Positions 16,632-26,468 of a stretch of DNA of 64,000 nucleotides are shown here, piece after piece (the stretch's first letter is position 1; each line of letters opens with the position of its first letter). The notes below the pieces were generated by a model. It was given only the letters and a program-made list of their open reading frames with translations. It did not search any database and was not told the origin of the DNA. The DNA comes from Streptomyces sp. R302 (GTDB taxonomy: Bacteria > Actinomycetota > Actinomycetes > Streptomycetales > Streptomycetaceae), in NCBI RefSeq assembly GCF_012927245.1, contig NZ_JABBGE010000005.1, positions 496,001 to 560,000 on the forward strand, read 5' to 3'. A program made the translations under genes and the position numbers.

Positions 16632-18873
16632 TGTGCGAGCCGGTGCTGTGCGGGTCAGCGTCCCGGACGCTTCTCATCAGGGCGGTGTGCAGGCGCTTTC
16701 GGTCTTCGTCGGCGTGTGTGTCGTTCTGGGAGATCCAGTGCTCGGCGAGCCGGACAAGGTTGAGGAAACGCAGACCGCGCAGGTGGTCGCCCGCGGTCTC
16801 GTGCACGGCCCGCACCAGCGTGCTGGTGATCACCTCTGCTGTGTGCGGACGAGCCACGGCCGCGTCCAGCCAGGCAGCACACGCGCGGCGGGACAGTGCG
16901 GTCGGTTCCTCGGATTCCAGAGTGGTTCGCCACCCCCGGATCACCCAGTCCGCAACGATGGCCCCGGAGCCGCCGACGAGGACAGGCGAGCCGGTGTCAT
17001 CCCGCTGCAGGGCCAGGAGCATGAAGGCGCTCGCGGCCGCCTGCCGCTGCCCCTTGTGGATACCGGCGAACCAGGTGGTCAGCGTCTTGCGGAGCCGCGG
17101 GCGCAGGGCGTCATCGCCCCAGAGGCCATCGACGGCCGCGCCAACCGCCTGCGCGACGCTCTCCTTCTGCGCAGCGTTCAGTTGCGCATGCTCGTCGAGT
17201 GAGCCGGCCAGGTCACCGAGGCGACGGAGCATCTGCTCGGGGTGGGCTGGTGTGACGCTCTGGAAGACATGGGCCAGCGTCTTCAGCAGGTGGGAGTCGC
17301 CCTTCTCGATCCAGTTTCCGGTGGCGTTCCGTGTGAGCTGGCCGATCTCAGGGTCCAGGGCCGCGGTGACCAGAAGAGCGTGGGCATGCTTGGCCAGAGT
17401 CCTGTCCGCCGACCAGTTCGCTGCCACGACCTGCAGCGTGCGTGTGGAACGGGCGGCTTGCGCATGGTGCAGAAGCCACGGCGCCAAGCGCTCGGCGAGC
17501 CTCTCAGCCTTCGAAGCCGGCAGGTCCACACACAACTGGGCCGTCCACCTCATGAAGCTGACGATGAGTTCGGGACGATCCCGCAGGAAGTAGCGCACGA
17601 CTGCTTCGGCGAAGCCGGGACCGGGGAAGCTCAACGTCCCGTCCGCCTGCAGCTCGGCGTCGATCTGGTGGGCAAGCTGGATCAGTCCCGGCCCCTGCTG
17701 CCCGGCCAGCCTCGTCGAGGCCTCGCTCCGCTCGCCCAGAGCCCGCGCCAGGGAGAGCACCCTTTCGTGCACGTTGTCGATCGGTTCGCCGTTACAGACG
17801 GCCGCCAGTAACAGGTAGTTGCGGTCGTAGCTCGTGCGACCGTCCTGCGAGTGCCACTCGGTCAGCACATCCGTCCAGCCCGAAACAGCTTGACCCGCAG
17901 TCTCGATGACCCAGTTGAAGCCGTCGGAACCAGGCTCGGTGCTGCGGCCGGTGGCGATGCGGTACTCGGACTCTGCCCGCACCAGAGTCCGGGCCCACTC
18001 CCGGACCTGCCCCGGACGCAGCCCAGCCAGCTCGTCCTTGATGAGGTGGTCGTCAGCCCACCGCGCCGGGCCGGTGATGCCTGCCGAATCCAGATACTTC
18101 GTCAAAAGCACCGACGGCGTGGGCGGCTTCACCTTGCGGGCAAGCTCTCCGGCCTGGTGCCCGATGCGGTTCCACAGCTCCGTACGCAGGACGACGACGA
18201 GGTACGAATCGTCATCGTGTAAGTCGGCGGCCGCCATGAGCTCGAGCCCGAAGTCGCAGGAGGCGGGGATACTCTCCTCCGCTGCGCGAAGGTCGAGAAT
18301 CCAGCCGGTGCGCTTGTGGCCCTTGAGTCCCTCCGCGCTGAAGCTGTCGCCGGGCTCCCGGCGCATCCGGCGCAGTGTCAGAGCGTCGCCCGGCCTGGTG
18401 GTGAGCAGACGCAGGGCCGTGGTCCAGCGGCCGCTGCCGGGGTGGTCCGCGAAAAGTACGAGGGCCCGGTTGTCTTCCAGGAGTTTTGACAGCTCAGGCT
18501 CGTTCTCCACCGGCACGTAGTCTTCGAGGTCCCGTTCGACCGTCTTCGGGGGCAGAGGCGCACCGCTGTGCCGCTGAACCGCCTCGAACCACTGCCCGAT
18601 CTGAGTGCCGTGGTTGGTGTCCGCGTGAACGCTGGCGTACGGGCCGGCAGGGCGGCCCGCAGAGGCAGGGCCGGGGTCACACGGGGGAGCGGTCTCGCCC
18701 TCGGCAGCTGCCTCAGGCTCCGCGTCGGCCTCCGGCTCCTGACCCGGTGCCTCGGGGGACGGACCCGTGGGGTCAGCAGCCTGCCCAGGCACGAAGCCGG
18801 CCCCCGCCCCTTCCTCGTCCGCCCTGCCCTCCTGCTGAGCAGGATCGACGGTGTGGTCGACGGTCTCGGCCAT
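16606..18873 (-). CDS. Large protein with a degenerate P-loop NTPase core
   Basis: A 755-residue protein. Residues 1-75 are an acidic, proline-rich disordered lead. SVHADTNHGTQIGQWF (~81-96) is a conspicuous conserved-looking segment. Residues 140-155 read VLFADHPGSGRWTTAL: placed like a Walker A loop but with Trp where the catalytic lysine belongs. Further on, GWILDLRAAEES and SYLVVVLRTELWNRIG sit where Walker B and sensor strands of STAND-type ATPases occur. The C-terminal ~400 residues are helical, HEAT/TPR-like. ATG 18873 follows AAAGGGACC. It is the middle gene of a tight unit (51 bases after the first gene, overlapping the third). Confidence 0.65.
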   Translation of the reverse strand: MAETVDHTVDPAQQEGRADEEGAGAGFVPGQAADPTGPSPEAPGQEPEADAEPEAAAEGETAPPCDPGPASAGRPAGPYASVHADTNHGTQIGQWFEAVQRHSGAPLPPKTVERDLEDYVPVENEPELSKLLEDNRALVLFADHPGSGRWTTALRLLTTRPGDALTLRRMRREPGDSFSAEGLKGHKRTGWILDLRAAEESIPASCDFGLELMAAADLHDDDSYLVVVLRTELWNRIGHQAGELARKVKPPTPSVLLTKYLDSAGITGPARWADDHLIKDELAGLRPGQVREWARTLVRAESEYRIATGRSTEPGSDGFNWVIETAGQAVSGWTDVLTEWHSQDGRTSYDRNYLLLAAVCNGEPIDNVHERVLSLARALGERSEASTRLAGQQGPGLIQLAHQIDAELQADGTLSFPGPGFAEAVVRYFLRDRPELIVSFMRWTAQLCVDLPASKAERLAERLAPWLLHHAQAARSTRTLQVVAANWSADRTLAKHAHALLVTAALDPEIGQLTRNATGNWIEKGDSHLLKTLAHVFQSVTPAHPEQMLRRLGDLAGSLDEHAQLNAAQKESVAQAVGAAVDGLWGDDALRPRLRKTLTTWFAGIHKGQRQAAASAFMLLALQRDDTGSPVLVGGSGAIVADWVIRGWRTTLESEEPTALSRRACAAWLDAAVARPHTAEVITSTLVRAVHETAGDHLRGLRFLNLVRLAEHWISQNDTHADEDRKRLHTALMRSVRDADPHSTGSHSEREPTGE

Positions 18874-18924
18874 GCACGGTCCCTTTCTGGCTGATGTGGG
18901 CGGTAGCGGCGCACAGAGCGCGTG

Positions 18925-19467
18925 TCACGTTCGGTCCTCGATGACGGGCGCGCGCATGCCGACCACCTTGCCGCCGGCCTCCACACTCTTCGCCCGGATC
19001 TTGCTCGTCGCCGAACCGCGGATCGCTTCCTGCGCCTCCATGCCGGCCACCTCGCCGGCCACGGTGTCGAAGAACAGCTCGCTGAACGGGCCCGACTGCT
19101 CACGCGGCTCACCCCGGAAGGTGAACCGCTGGCCGTAGACGTCCTCCAGTGCCGCTCGCGCACGCCCCAGCATCTCGATCAGACGCGCATCCTCGGCTGT
19201 GATCTGCTCGGGAGCGCGCGTGTACGGCACCATGGCGAGAGCCAGGACCTCCAGCTCAGGCAGCCGGGACGCGAGGTGATCGGGGTTGATCCGAAGAGGC
19301 ATCTCCAGGTCGCCCACCAGCTCGGCAGGGATCTGCGGATCGGCCTCAGGCTCCGCCACCCGGCCGGAACGCCGACGCTCCAAGACCGCTTCCAACCGCT
19401 GATACAGGAACGTCAGCGTCGCAGGCAGGGCACTGCCCATCACTGCGGAAATGTCGATCGCAGACAC
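18925..19467 (-). CDS. Hypothetical protein, first gene of a three-gene unit
   Basis: A 180-residue protein. It starts with an amphipathic or short membrane-leaning helix (VMGSALPATLTFLYQRLEAVL), followed by an acidic linker and a helical domain (ITAEDARLIEMLGRARAALEDV). It has no recognised domain. GTG 19467 is preceded by AGGGGGATCTG, much like the GTG start at 13095. It leads an operon with the degenerate P-loop protein and the 259-residue protein, which suggests a shared function. Confidence 0.6.
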   Translation of the reverse strand: MSAIDISAVMGSALPATLTFLYQRLEAVLERRRSGRVAEPEADPQIPAELVGDLEMPLRINPDHLASRLPELEVLALAMVPYTRAPEQITAEDARLIEMLGRARAALEDVYGQRFTFRGEPREQSGPFSELFFDTVAGEVAGMEAQEAIRGSATSKIRAKSVEAGGKVVGMRAPVIEDRT

Positions 19468-20099
19468 CAGATCCCCCTAGCGGAACATGATCACAGAAAC
19501 GGAGCGAGATTCATTAATACCGGCCCGTGACCGCCACTCGCCCCAATCCAACCGAGTCTGTCCTAAAGCAGACTGCGACAGATAAGAGACCCCAGGGAAA
19601 ACGAATGAGAGTTCGAGCGGGATCGCCTGCGCGATAGGTATCCATCGAGTGCTATCGCAACCCCCGACAGGGATGCGGAGTCTGGCCGTCACCAGGGTTT
19701 TGGGTAGAGGGTGGGCCGTGTCCACCCTCCCGGTAGACGAGCTCATCAGGGCAGGTCACGACCCGGACTGCCCGCCAGGCAACGTCGAATGACAGACTCC
19801 ATCCCGACCTCCGTATCACCCGGACCGCCTTCAGACTGGTCATCGGCGAGAGGATGAGTCGAGCGGAAGTTAAATTCACGAGGCGAGTGTGACAGGCGGC
19901 AGTACCTCCCGCTCTCCGCAATTCCAGCCAACATCGACCACCACTTCAACCCCATGAGTTAACTGGCGCCACACAAGAAATCAGCCGCTACGGAAACCCG
20001 CATGCTCTGCCTGGGCTTGAACGTAGGCGGGAGCAGCGGCGAGGTGACAGCAAAGACGCCGTAGGCCGAGGGAGCACTGCAGAGAGTCCGGTTGCTCGC
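19468..20099. other. Intergenic region with promoter of the three-gene unit
   Basis: About 630 bases with lower GC than the surroundings and no supportable gene. The part next to 19467 must contain the operon promoter; I cannot place -10 and -35 boxes reliably. Confidence 0.4.
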
Positions 20100-21512
20100 T
20101 CAACGCGTGTGAAGAGTCCGGCCATGCGGCGGTGTGCCGTGGAGGCGCTCAAGTTCGGCGAATACGTGGCGCCTGAGGTTGGAGCGTGAACCGGGCAGGT
20201 TCAGGCGTCCGTACCGTGTCTCATACGGCTGGAGCGCTGCGCGGATGTGACGGTAGAGGACGGGGTGCCGGCGGACCAGTTCGTCGTAGGCGAGGTCGGC
20301 CGCGCGTTTGAGCTGGAGGTAGCTGGGGGCGCGCCGCTCGGCGAGTGTCAGTGCGTCGTTCAGCTGGGTGATAAGCATGGTGCACTCCTCACGCCGCTGA
20401 AGCAACGCGGTGAACAGGCGCCGGCGGTCGTGAAACTGCCGCAGTGACGCTGCGCTGTGCCGGCTGTGTGCCGGTACAGCATGGGGTCCGGTGAGAGTGC
20501 GGCCGCAGGAGCCCGGCTTCAAGTCGCCAATCACCGCCTGGAGCTGCTCGCGCCACCGATTGAGCACCAGGGGATGGCACAGGACGTCGTCCCGCCCATT
20601 CTGCTTGCCAGCGTCAGCAAGAACCCGACCACGGAACCCGACGTCATCAAGAGCGAGTACCTGTTTCACAGGGTCGCTGACGGGGGCGGTGAGCCAGCCG
20701 ATGTCGATGGCTTTGGAGATCTTCTGCCGGATGGAGCGAATGTGGATGTAGGCAGCCGGAGGCACACCCGCCGCCATGGCGATGTCCCGGACGAGTGCCT
20801 CCTTCTCCTCGCTCAGGAAGCGGCCGAGCCACGCCCTGGCCACCTGCCTCGGATCGTCTGTCGGCCGAGTAGGCATCAGCGCGCCAGCCGCCGTGAGCTC
20901 GGCAATCCGACGCTGCTTGACGAGATGCCTGGCCGCACCGAGCTGCTGCTGGATCCGGCGCTGCTGTTCGGCCAGTTCGGCTCCCTTCTCGTCGGGACCG
21001 ACGGTCAGCAGACGCATCTCTCGGCGGACCTGCCGGTCGTGGTTCGCGTAGTGCAAGGCGTCGATGCTCTGCACGATGTGGTCCGGCCCGTACAGGAGGT
21101 CGTCGAGGCCACTGCGGCGCAGCCCGCATGCGTGCGCGGTGACGACGCACGCCCGGTCGAAGAAGCTGATGTTGATCACATCGGTCAGTTCGGGCAGCGG
21201 CAGTCTCCACGGCCGCGCGTCAGGCGCAGAGACGGCGCGCAGCCTCCCGCTCCCAGCCGCCGGTGTGAGGGCGACGCCCGCCTTGCGATGAAGGGGGCCG
21301 CTCACGGCGAACCGCAGGGCGAGGTACTGCGAGGTGCGCCCGCGGTGCAACGAAGCGGTGGGTGTGTTTCGCAGGGTTCTGCACGGGTGGTGGCGAAGGG
21401 CCGCGCAGGTCGGACAGCCGATGCTGAGAACGTCTGCGGACGTAAGCCCCCGCAGGCCCTGTGGGGGCTGCGGGCTGGAAGGTGACGGATCCAGGGGACG
21501 AGAAGCAGGCAT
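20100..21512 (-). CDS. Unknown protein with a CPTC...C...H zinc-ribbon-like motif
   Basis: About 470 residues from ATG 21512 (start uncertain; no strong ribosome site). Near residue 35 CPTCAALRHHPC followed by SLHRGR gives a CxxC-x7-C-x10-H pattern typical of small zinc ribbons in actinobacterial plasmid and phage proteins. The rest is basic and helical (DEKGAELAEQQRRIQQQLGA; QLKRAADLAYDELVRRHP), with FFDRACVVTAHACGLRRSG in between. A nucleic-acid-binding role is plausible. No catalytic motif is seen. It is isolated, with long spacers on both sides. Confidence 0.5.
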   Translation of the reverse strand: MPASRPLDPSPSSPQPPQGLRGLTSADVLSIGCPTCAALRHHPCRTLRNTPTASLHRGRTSQYLALRFAVSGPLHRKAGVALTPAAGSGRLRAVSAPDARPWRLPLPELTDVINISFFDRACVVTAHACGLRRSGLDDLLYGPDHIVQSIDALHYANHDRQVRREMRLLTVGPDEKGAELAEQQRRIQQQLGAARHLVKQRRIAELTAAGALMPTRPTDDPRQVARAWLGRFLSEEKEALVRDIAMAAGVPPAAYIHIRSIRQKISKAIDIGWLTAPVSDPVKQVLALDDVGFRGRVLADAGKQNGRDDVLCHPLVLNRWREQLQAVIGDLKPGSCGRTLTGPHAVPAHSRHSAASLRQFHDRRRLFTALLQRREECTMLITQLNDALTLAERRAPSYLQLKRAADLAYDELVRRHPVLYRHIRAALQPYETRYGRLNLPGSRSNLRRHVFAELERLHGTPPHGRTLHTR

Positions 21513-22090
21513 GCTGCGCACCGTGCCAGGCGACACGCCATGGACAGCGATGCGGCCCCGATGGTTCCCCCCCGATGGCGCCACGTTCATCGAACGCGTG
21601 CTCTGCCAGCAGGTCAGAGTTCGGCAAAAGAGGGCGGCATCCGTGGCCAGACTCTGGATTCGACCCACACAAGGCAGTCGACCATCCCGCCGTTACCCAC
21701 TGAGGCAGGACGACGCGAACTGCGAGAACCTTCGCCTCCCGCCAGACCAGGACCGTCTGGAGATCCTCCGCAGCCGGAACGACCTCGCCTTCAACCCCGA
21801 TCTCATGGACTCGGAGCTTCGACGCGAGGACACAGACTCACTCGGCCTGCCCCTGACGTGAGCAGCGCCTTCTATACAGCCCCTGTCCTGGTATCCCAAC
21901 GCATTGCGCAAGGAGCGGTCAGCGCTCTCGAGCGTGAAGGGCCGGGCCGGTGTCCCAGGCGCGGGCACTCCTACCCCGGCTGCACAACGCTGAAGCTTTG
22001 TCGCACATCACCCGCAGGCGGCGAGCCCGCACACAGCCCGCGCCTTGCAGTTGCTCGCGACGGCACGGACCTTGCCGCCCCTCAGCCGGC
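21513..22090. other. Intergenic region, no gene supported
   Basis: About 580 bases. Several frames are open on both strands but none shows a start with a ribosome site or a recognisable domain. Confidence 0.35.
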
Positions 22091-22867
22091 CTACCTGGGG
22101 GGAATCCGCCCGGTGAGTCGTTCCCAGTCCCGGGAAGCCTCTGCCAGCCTGGCCTCCACCGCCTCGCCCCGAGGATCAGTGCCGTTGCGCTGACGAACCT
22201 TCTGCAGACGCGCCCGAGCGGCGTCCACTTCGCTCGCGTCGGCCTGGGCTTCCTCCCACTTGCTCTGCGCCTTCTTCAGCTGACGTGGCAGGCGCCCACG
22301 GAAGGTGTTCTCCTGCGCGACCGTGTTCTCGATCACCACGGCGAAGTCGCGCACCCGGTCCTCATCGAAAAGCTCCGCTTCGCTCCCAGGCGACGACGCA
22401 AGGTGCGGATACTTCGCCCGGTGCACGTGCCCGTCAGCGTCAGTGCAGTAGACGGAGTGGATCTTTAGCCCGGGCTCGAAGCGGACCTTCATCCCGGCCA
22501 AGGCGATCGAGCGCGTCCCCGAGGCGGACCGCACAACGAGAACGTGCTGGAACAGATCCAGCTCACCCAGTGACTCGACCCGCTCTCCGCTGCCCGGGCT
22601 GCTCAGCGACGCGATGCGCTGCTCCAGCCGGTGCAGGCGCTCCTCCCGCGCCTTCTCAGCCGCGTCGGCATCATTGCGCGCCTTCGACTCGGTCTGATTC
22701 TTCCAGCGTTCCCAGGCACGGGCTGCCCCGCGAGCATCCGACAACACTTTCCGGGCTTCCGTATGCCTCGGACTGAAGGCGTGCTCCCACCGTCCCGGAT
22801 AGCGGTACCACTGCCATGCCACGCCGGCCAGCACACCGGCACAAATGATCAACCCGAGACCCATCAC
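22091..22867 (-). CDS. Membrane-anchored coiled-coil protein
   Basis: About 258 residues. One N-terminal membrane segment (LGLIICAGVLAGVAWQWY), then a long charged coiled coil (KNQTESKARNDADAAEKARE), a compact middle (HVLVVRSASGTRSIALAGM) and a second coiled coil to the C-terminus. Start is either GTG 22867 or the adjacent ATG 22864; AGGAGGGG lies just upstream of both. No family is recognised. It probably sits on the inner face of the membrane. No operon partner. Confidence 0.6.
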   Translation of the reverse strand: MMGLGLIICAGVLAGVAWQWYRYPGRWEHAFSPRHTEARKVLSDARGAARAWERWKNQTESKARNDADAAEKAREERLHRLEQRIASLSSPGSGERVESLGELDLFQHVLVVRSASGTRSIALAGMKVRFEPGLKIHSVYCTDADGHVHRAKYPHLASSPGSEAELFDEDRVRDFAVVIENTVAQENTFRGRLPRQLKKAQSKWEEAQADASEVDAARARLQKVRQRNGTDPRGEAVEARLAEASRDWERLTGRIPPR

Positions 22868-23095
22868 GCCCTGCGTTCCCCTCCTGCGCACTGGGGACCT
22901 TCATACCGGGACCCGCGCCTGTTACGGCCGAGTTCCGGCAAAGCATCAGCAACCCCACACAGGTGGGATGGGCCGAGCCGCACGTCCGCGAGATTGACGG
23001 GCAGGAACCGCCCGAGACAGAATCGGACTGGAGTTCGATATCGGGTTGAGCATGGCGCCTGGACGCCGTGATCAGGTGGGGGGAGACTGCACGTC

Positions 23096-23963
23096 ATGGG
23101 AAAGGGTTCACACGGCGCCGCTCCGAACGCCATCGGCTACCAGCATCAGACCTGGTGGGCGCTGGTCGAACTTCTGCAGAGCGGCGCCGGCCGGCCGGAC
23201 GCGGCGCTGAGCCTGGAGCTTTACGACGACGTGGCGTGGGAGCGCGACGGGTCAGCCACCGAACTCCTGCAGGTCAAGCACCACATCGGGCAGCACAGGA
23301 CACTGACCGACTCCGCCACGGACATCTGGCGGACGCTGAAGGTGTGGATGGACGAAGCCTCCCCGGCGGATGCCGACGGCCCCGCCCTCGCCCTCGTCAC
23401 CACCGCCGACCACCGCTGACGGCCTCGCCCTGGTCACGGCCCTCGCAGTCGACGACCGCATTCCCGCCCGGCACCGGTTCCAAGCCGTCGACCTGCTGTT
23501 CAGGGCTGCCACCGTCGCTGAGCGCCATCTTGCCGAGACCTGGCCGGCCACCCCACAGCATGCCGATCCCGACAGCGAGGCCCGGGCCCGCAACGCGGTC
23601 CAGGCCCACCTTCCAGCTCTGCTGGCCCGCTGGTCGGCAGAATGCCCAGCGGTTCGCCTCGCCCTCGCCGGACTCGCCGTGGTCTTCCCGACGGACCGCA
23701 CCCTGCCCGCCTTGACCCCGCGCCTGCAAACGTTCACGCACCAGCACACCCATGGCACCGACATCGGCGACTACGTGCGGTTCGTCCTCGTCCTGGCCAC
23801 CCAGAACGACGACCAGATCCTCACGGCGACGGAGAAGCTCACTGACGCCTACTGGACGGGAACAGCGCGCGGAGTGCCAGCCCGGCCACGAGCCCTCCAC
23901 CTCCTCGGCCAGATGCTGACCAAGGTCGGAATCGGACTCAACCGAGCACCCGCCGGGCAGTGA
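23096..23963 (+). pseudogene. Fragment of a Cap4-like dsDNA nuclease joined to a second gene piece
   Basis: Residues 1-108 (ATG 23096) match the N-terminal nuclease domain of Cap4/DUF4297-type defence effectors: AIGYQHQTWWALVELL, LELYDDVAWE, then ELLQVKHH (the E-x-K strand) and LTDSATDIWRTLKVW. The frame stops at 23419, far short of a complete effector. A second frame continues from about 23405 to 23963 with a helical HEAT-like sequence (DDRIPARHRFQAVDLLF; ERLAE-type helices) from another part of the gene or another gene. The junction lies in a tandem ACCACCGC(C/T)G duplication. Probably a deleted defence gene. Confidence 0.6.
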
Positions 23964-24107
23964 CGCACCGCGCGACGCTCGCGCTGCTATTTCTCATGAA
24001 CATTCACGGGCCTCAAGATCCGCAACTGCTGCCCAAACTGGCGGACAAACGCTGCCCCTAGAAGTGAACGAAGCCAGTCGGCCACTCGGTGGGGGCTGGG
24101 CGCCGGC

Positions 24108-24896
24108 TCAGGAGTGGGTGCGGCAGAAGTCGCGCACGGCCCGGTTGAACTCCTCGGGGCGTTCCAGGTTGCTGACGTGCCCCGCACCCGGGATCACGAC
24201 CAGCTCGGCATCCGGGATCGCTTCCTGGAACTGCCGCGCGACGGCCAGTGGCGAGCGCACGTCCTGCTCTCCCCAGAGCAGGAGGGTGGGCGCCGACACT
24301 GTGGGCAGGAGATCCCGCTGGTCCGTCTCAGCCATGAGAGACAGCTGCGACCGTAGGGTCTCCGGGCGCACGGCGGCCGCCATCGCTTCCAGCAGCGGTA
24401 CGTACGCGGCGGGCGGACTGCCGGCGAACAGTCCGGGCAGGGTCGGATCGAACCCACCGCGCGGCGCGGCCAGCATCTGGCGCGCGCCCTCGACCCGGGC
24501 CCGCACCTCCTCCGCAGGCAGGGAGCCCTCCCAGCCCGCATAGGTATCGACGAGGATCAGCGTCCTCACACGGTCCGCGTGGTGGCGATAGAACTCCAGG
24601 GCGACGGTTCCACCCCAAGACAGACCGGCGATGTGCACCGGGCCGAGCCGCAGCGACTCCACGACCGCAGCCAGACAGTGGGCGTAGTCCGCCAGGCCGA
24701 AGGGCTTGGGCACGTCGGAGGAGCGGCCCGCTCCTGGCTCGTCCCAGGCCACGACCGTGAACGCATCCGCCAGCGCGTCGAACTGTGGCCGCCAAACACG
24801 GGCATCCGCCGCCGCCCCATGTAGGAATAGCACGGGCGGCCCCTCGCCCACGCGGTCGTAAGCGATCCCCAGCCCGTTGACCTGCACAGTCGCCAT
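24108..24896 (-). CDS. Alpha/beta-hydrolase
   Basis: A 262-residue single-domain hydrolase. VLFLHGAAADARVW supplies the oxyanion loop, GLSWGGTVALEF the nucleophile elbow with catalytic Ser, LLLWGEQDVRSPLAVA the acid residue and GAGHVSNLERPEEF the catalytic His. The full triad suggests an active esterase, lactonase or enol-lactone hydrolase; the substrate is unknown. It is not in an operon and its short upstream region leads to the inverted-repeat border at 25104. Confidence 0.85.
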   Translation of the reverse strand: MATVQVNGLGIAYDRVGEGPPVLFLHGAAADARVWRPQFDALADAFTVVAWDEPGAGRSSDVPKPFGLADYAHCLAAVVESLRLGPVHIAGLSWGGTVALEFYRHHADRVRTLILVDTYAGWEGSLPAEEVRARVEGARQMLAAPRGGFDPTLPGLFAGSPPAAYVPLLEAMAAAVRPETLRSQLSLMAETDQRDLLPTVSAPTLLLWGEQDVRSPLAVARQFQEAIPDAELVVIPGAGHVSNLERPEEFNRAVRDFCRTHS

Positions 24897-25103
24897 AGCT
24901 TCAGGGTAGGCGCGCCCACTAATACTGTCGTGGCGGCGGACCCCGGAGACGTCACGGCCTCAAGCGCGTGCACCCAGCCGGCGCACTCCACGAGCGAGCG
25001 GCCGCGGCCGCGAGCACGCCTCGCTCGTTGAAACTACCCACTCCGTTGAACTGCGGACCGAGTGAGGCGACGAGCAGCCCTGTCCGCTTTCAAGAATCCC
25101 CAT

Positions 25104-25145
25104 CAGCTCGGACACCAGGGGACAACTAACCCCCCAGTAGCTAGG
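25104..25145 (-). repeat. Left copy of a 42-bp inverted repeat
   Basis: On the minus strand this reads CCTAGCTACTGGGGGG, then TTAGTTGTCCCCTGG and TGTCCGAGCTG. The same 42 bases, with one change, occur in the opposite orientation at 28001-28042. Both copies are followed by GGGATTC with a three-base offset. The pair encloses four genes, one of them cut at the right border. Reading outward, each copy ends in GTGTCCGAGCTG, which could be the start of a lost gene (Val/Met-Ser-Glu-Leu). Confidence 0.85.
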
Positions 25146-25315
25146 GCGAATCGGGCGTGACGCCACGGCAGTCAAACGCCGACCTGCGGAAACGACCCCA
25201 GGGGCCCGGGGATCCCCGGGCCGTCCAGGAGGCCCGACTAGCACCGAGGACCCCGCGGGGGTGGACGATCTCGAAAGAGGCTCCGTCGGGGCGGGCCGCT
25301 CGGCATAGTGCGAGC

Positions 25316-25930
25316 GTGACATCCCACACGATCCTCCTCGCCCGCCGGCGCCGCCACGCACTGCTGCTGCATGAACTCGCGCATTTGGTGGCGGCATGCG
25401 GCGCCGCTGCGGCCTCCATCTCCCAGCCGTTCGCCATGGCGCCGCCGGAGACCTCCGAGGTAGAGGTCGACCTCGCTCGGTGCGTACACCTCCGTCAGAC
25501 CGCGCACGCCTCTCTGGAGTGGGCCCGGCAGCGGGACGCGGCCCGCTGGCCCGCCGCGTTGAAGCCCGCCGACGGCCGGACCTTCGAGGCGCGGAGTGAG
25601 GCCGCCGAGGCGGAAGTCGTCCTCGGACTACGGGACCAGGAGGCGGTCCTGCCCTTGGCCGCCGTTGCCCGCCGGGTCGCGGACGCCTGGCTCACCGACC
25701 GGGAGGTGGCCCTCGCCCTGATTGCCGAGACCGTCGCCGGCGGGGAGTGCACGGGGGAGGGGATCCTCGACGAGGCGACCGTCATCGCGGCCGTGGACGG
25801 GCTGAGAATGCTGCACCGGCTGCCGAACGGCCCCCAGGAGCCCGACGCCGCCCTGGAGGCGGAGCGGTGCCTGCGGGCCTCGACCGCCTTCGCCCTGGCC
25901 GCCGTCCTCGCCTCCTGCGACCTCGACTGA
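25316..25930 (+). CDS. Hypothetical helical protein
   Basis: A 204-residue, almost wholly helical protein rich in Ala, Glu and Arg (RRRRHALLLHELAHLVAACG; AEAEVVLGLRDQEAVLPLAA; EATVIAAVDGLRMLHRLP). HELAH might suggest a zinc peptidase HExxH site, but the context (N-terminal, helical) is weak. GTG 25316 is chosen because the upstream frame has no coding character. Convergent with the next gene. No family recognised. Confidence 0.5.
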   Translation: MTSHTILLARRRRHALLLHELAHLVAACGAAAASISQPFAMAPPETSEVEVDLARCVHLRQTAHASLEWARQRDAARWPAALKPADGRTFEARSEAAEAEVVLGLRDQEAVLPLAAVARRVADAWLTDREVALALIAETVAGGECTGEGILDEATVIAAVDGLRMLHRLPNGPQEPDAALEAERCLRASTAFALAAVLASCDLD

Positions 25931-25952
25931 CGCGTCCCTCGGTGAAGATCCG

Positions 25953-26468
25953 CTAGGGCGAGACGGCGCGGCGCTGGGCGTGCCCGATCTCGACCTCGGC
26001 GGTCGTGCCGTCGGCGTACTGGACGGTGCACCGTTGCCCCGGCTGGGCGCCGCACTTCGGGCACGTGCCGACAGGGCCGCGCGGGCGGGGCGTCTTCGGC
26101 GGGGGCGGGGTGGCGTACTTGTTCTTCGACGACGTCTTCGCGGCGCCCTTGCGGTCGGGCCGCTGGGGACGGGCCTTGGGATCGCACCGGCGGTGTACGG
26201 GCTTGCCCCGCGCCGAGCCGCGCTCCCAGCTGAACAGCAGCTTGCCGTCCTCGATAGTCCCGCCGCACATCCCGCAGACCGGCGGGCCTTTGCGCCGCCG
26301 GGCCGGGACCGTGGCCTGCGCCTTCTTCGCGGGCTGGGTGGCCACCGTCCCGTCCGGCCTGGTGATGGTCACCTCGGAGGCCGGCGGGACGGAGTAGGAC
26401 CGCAGGGAGGGGGTGGCGGTGTGGCTCTGCCCCTTCCGCCCGCCCCGACGATGCGACGAACGAGTCAT
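25953..26468 (-). CDS. Double zinc-ribbon protein
   Basis: A 171-residue basic protein. First ribbon: CGMCGG...(~25)...HRRC. Second: CPKCGAQPGQRC...GHAQRR, the CxxC-xxPGxxC-His form common in actinobacterial plasmid and phage genes. The N-terminus and centre are lysine/arginine-rich, and the linker is proline-rich. A DNA- or RNA-binding role is likely. ATG 26468 lacks a strong ribosome site. It resembles the ribbon in the gene at 20100. Confidence 0.6.
   Translation of the reverse strand: MTRSSHRRGGRKGQSHTATPSLRSYSVPPASEVTITRPDGTVATQPAKKAQATVPARRRKGPPVCGMCGGTIEDGKLLFSWERGSARGKPVHRRCDPKARPQRPDRKGAAKTSSKNKYATPPPPKTPRPRGPVGTCPKCGAQPGQRCTVQYADGTTAEVEIGHAQRRAVSP

Noticed and set aside
25316..25930. 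HELAH as a zinc-protease active site
   Set aside because: The surrounding helix is low-complexity and no third ligand or protease fold is visible.
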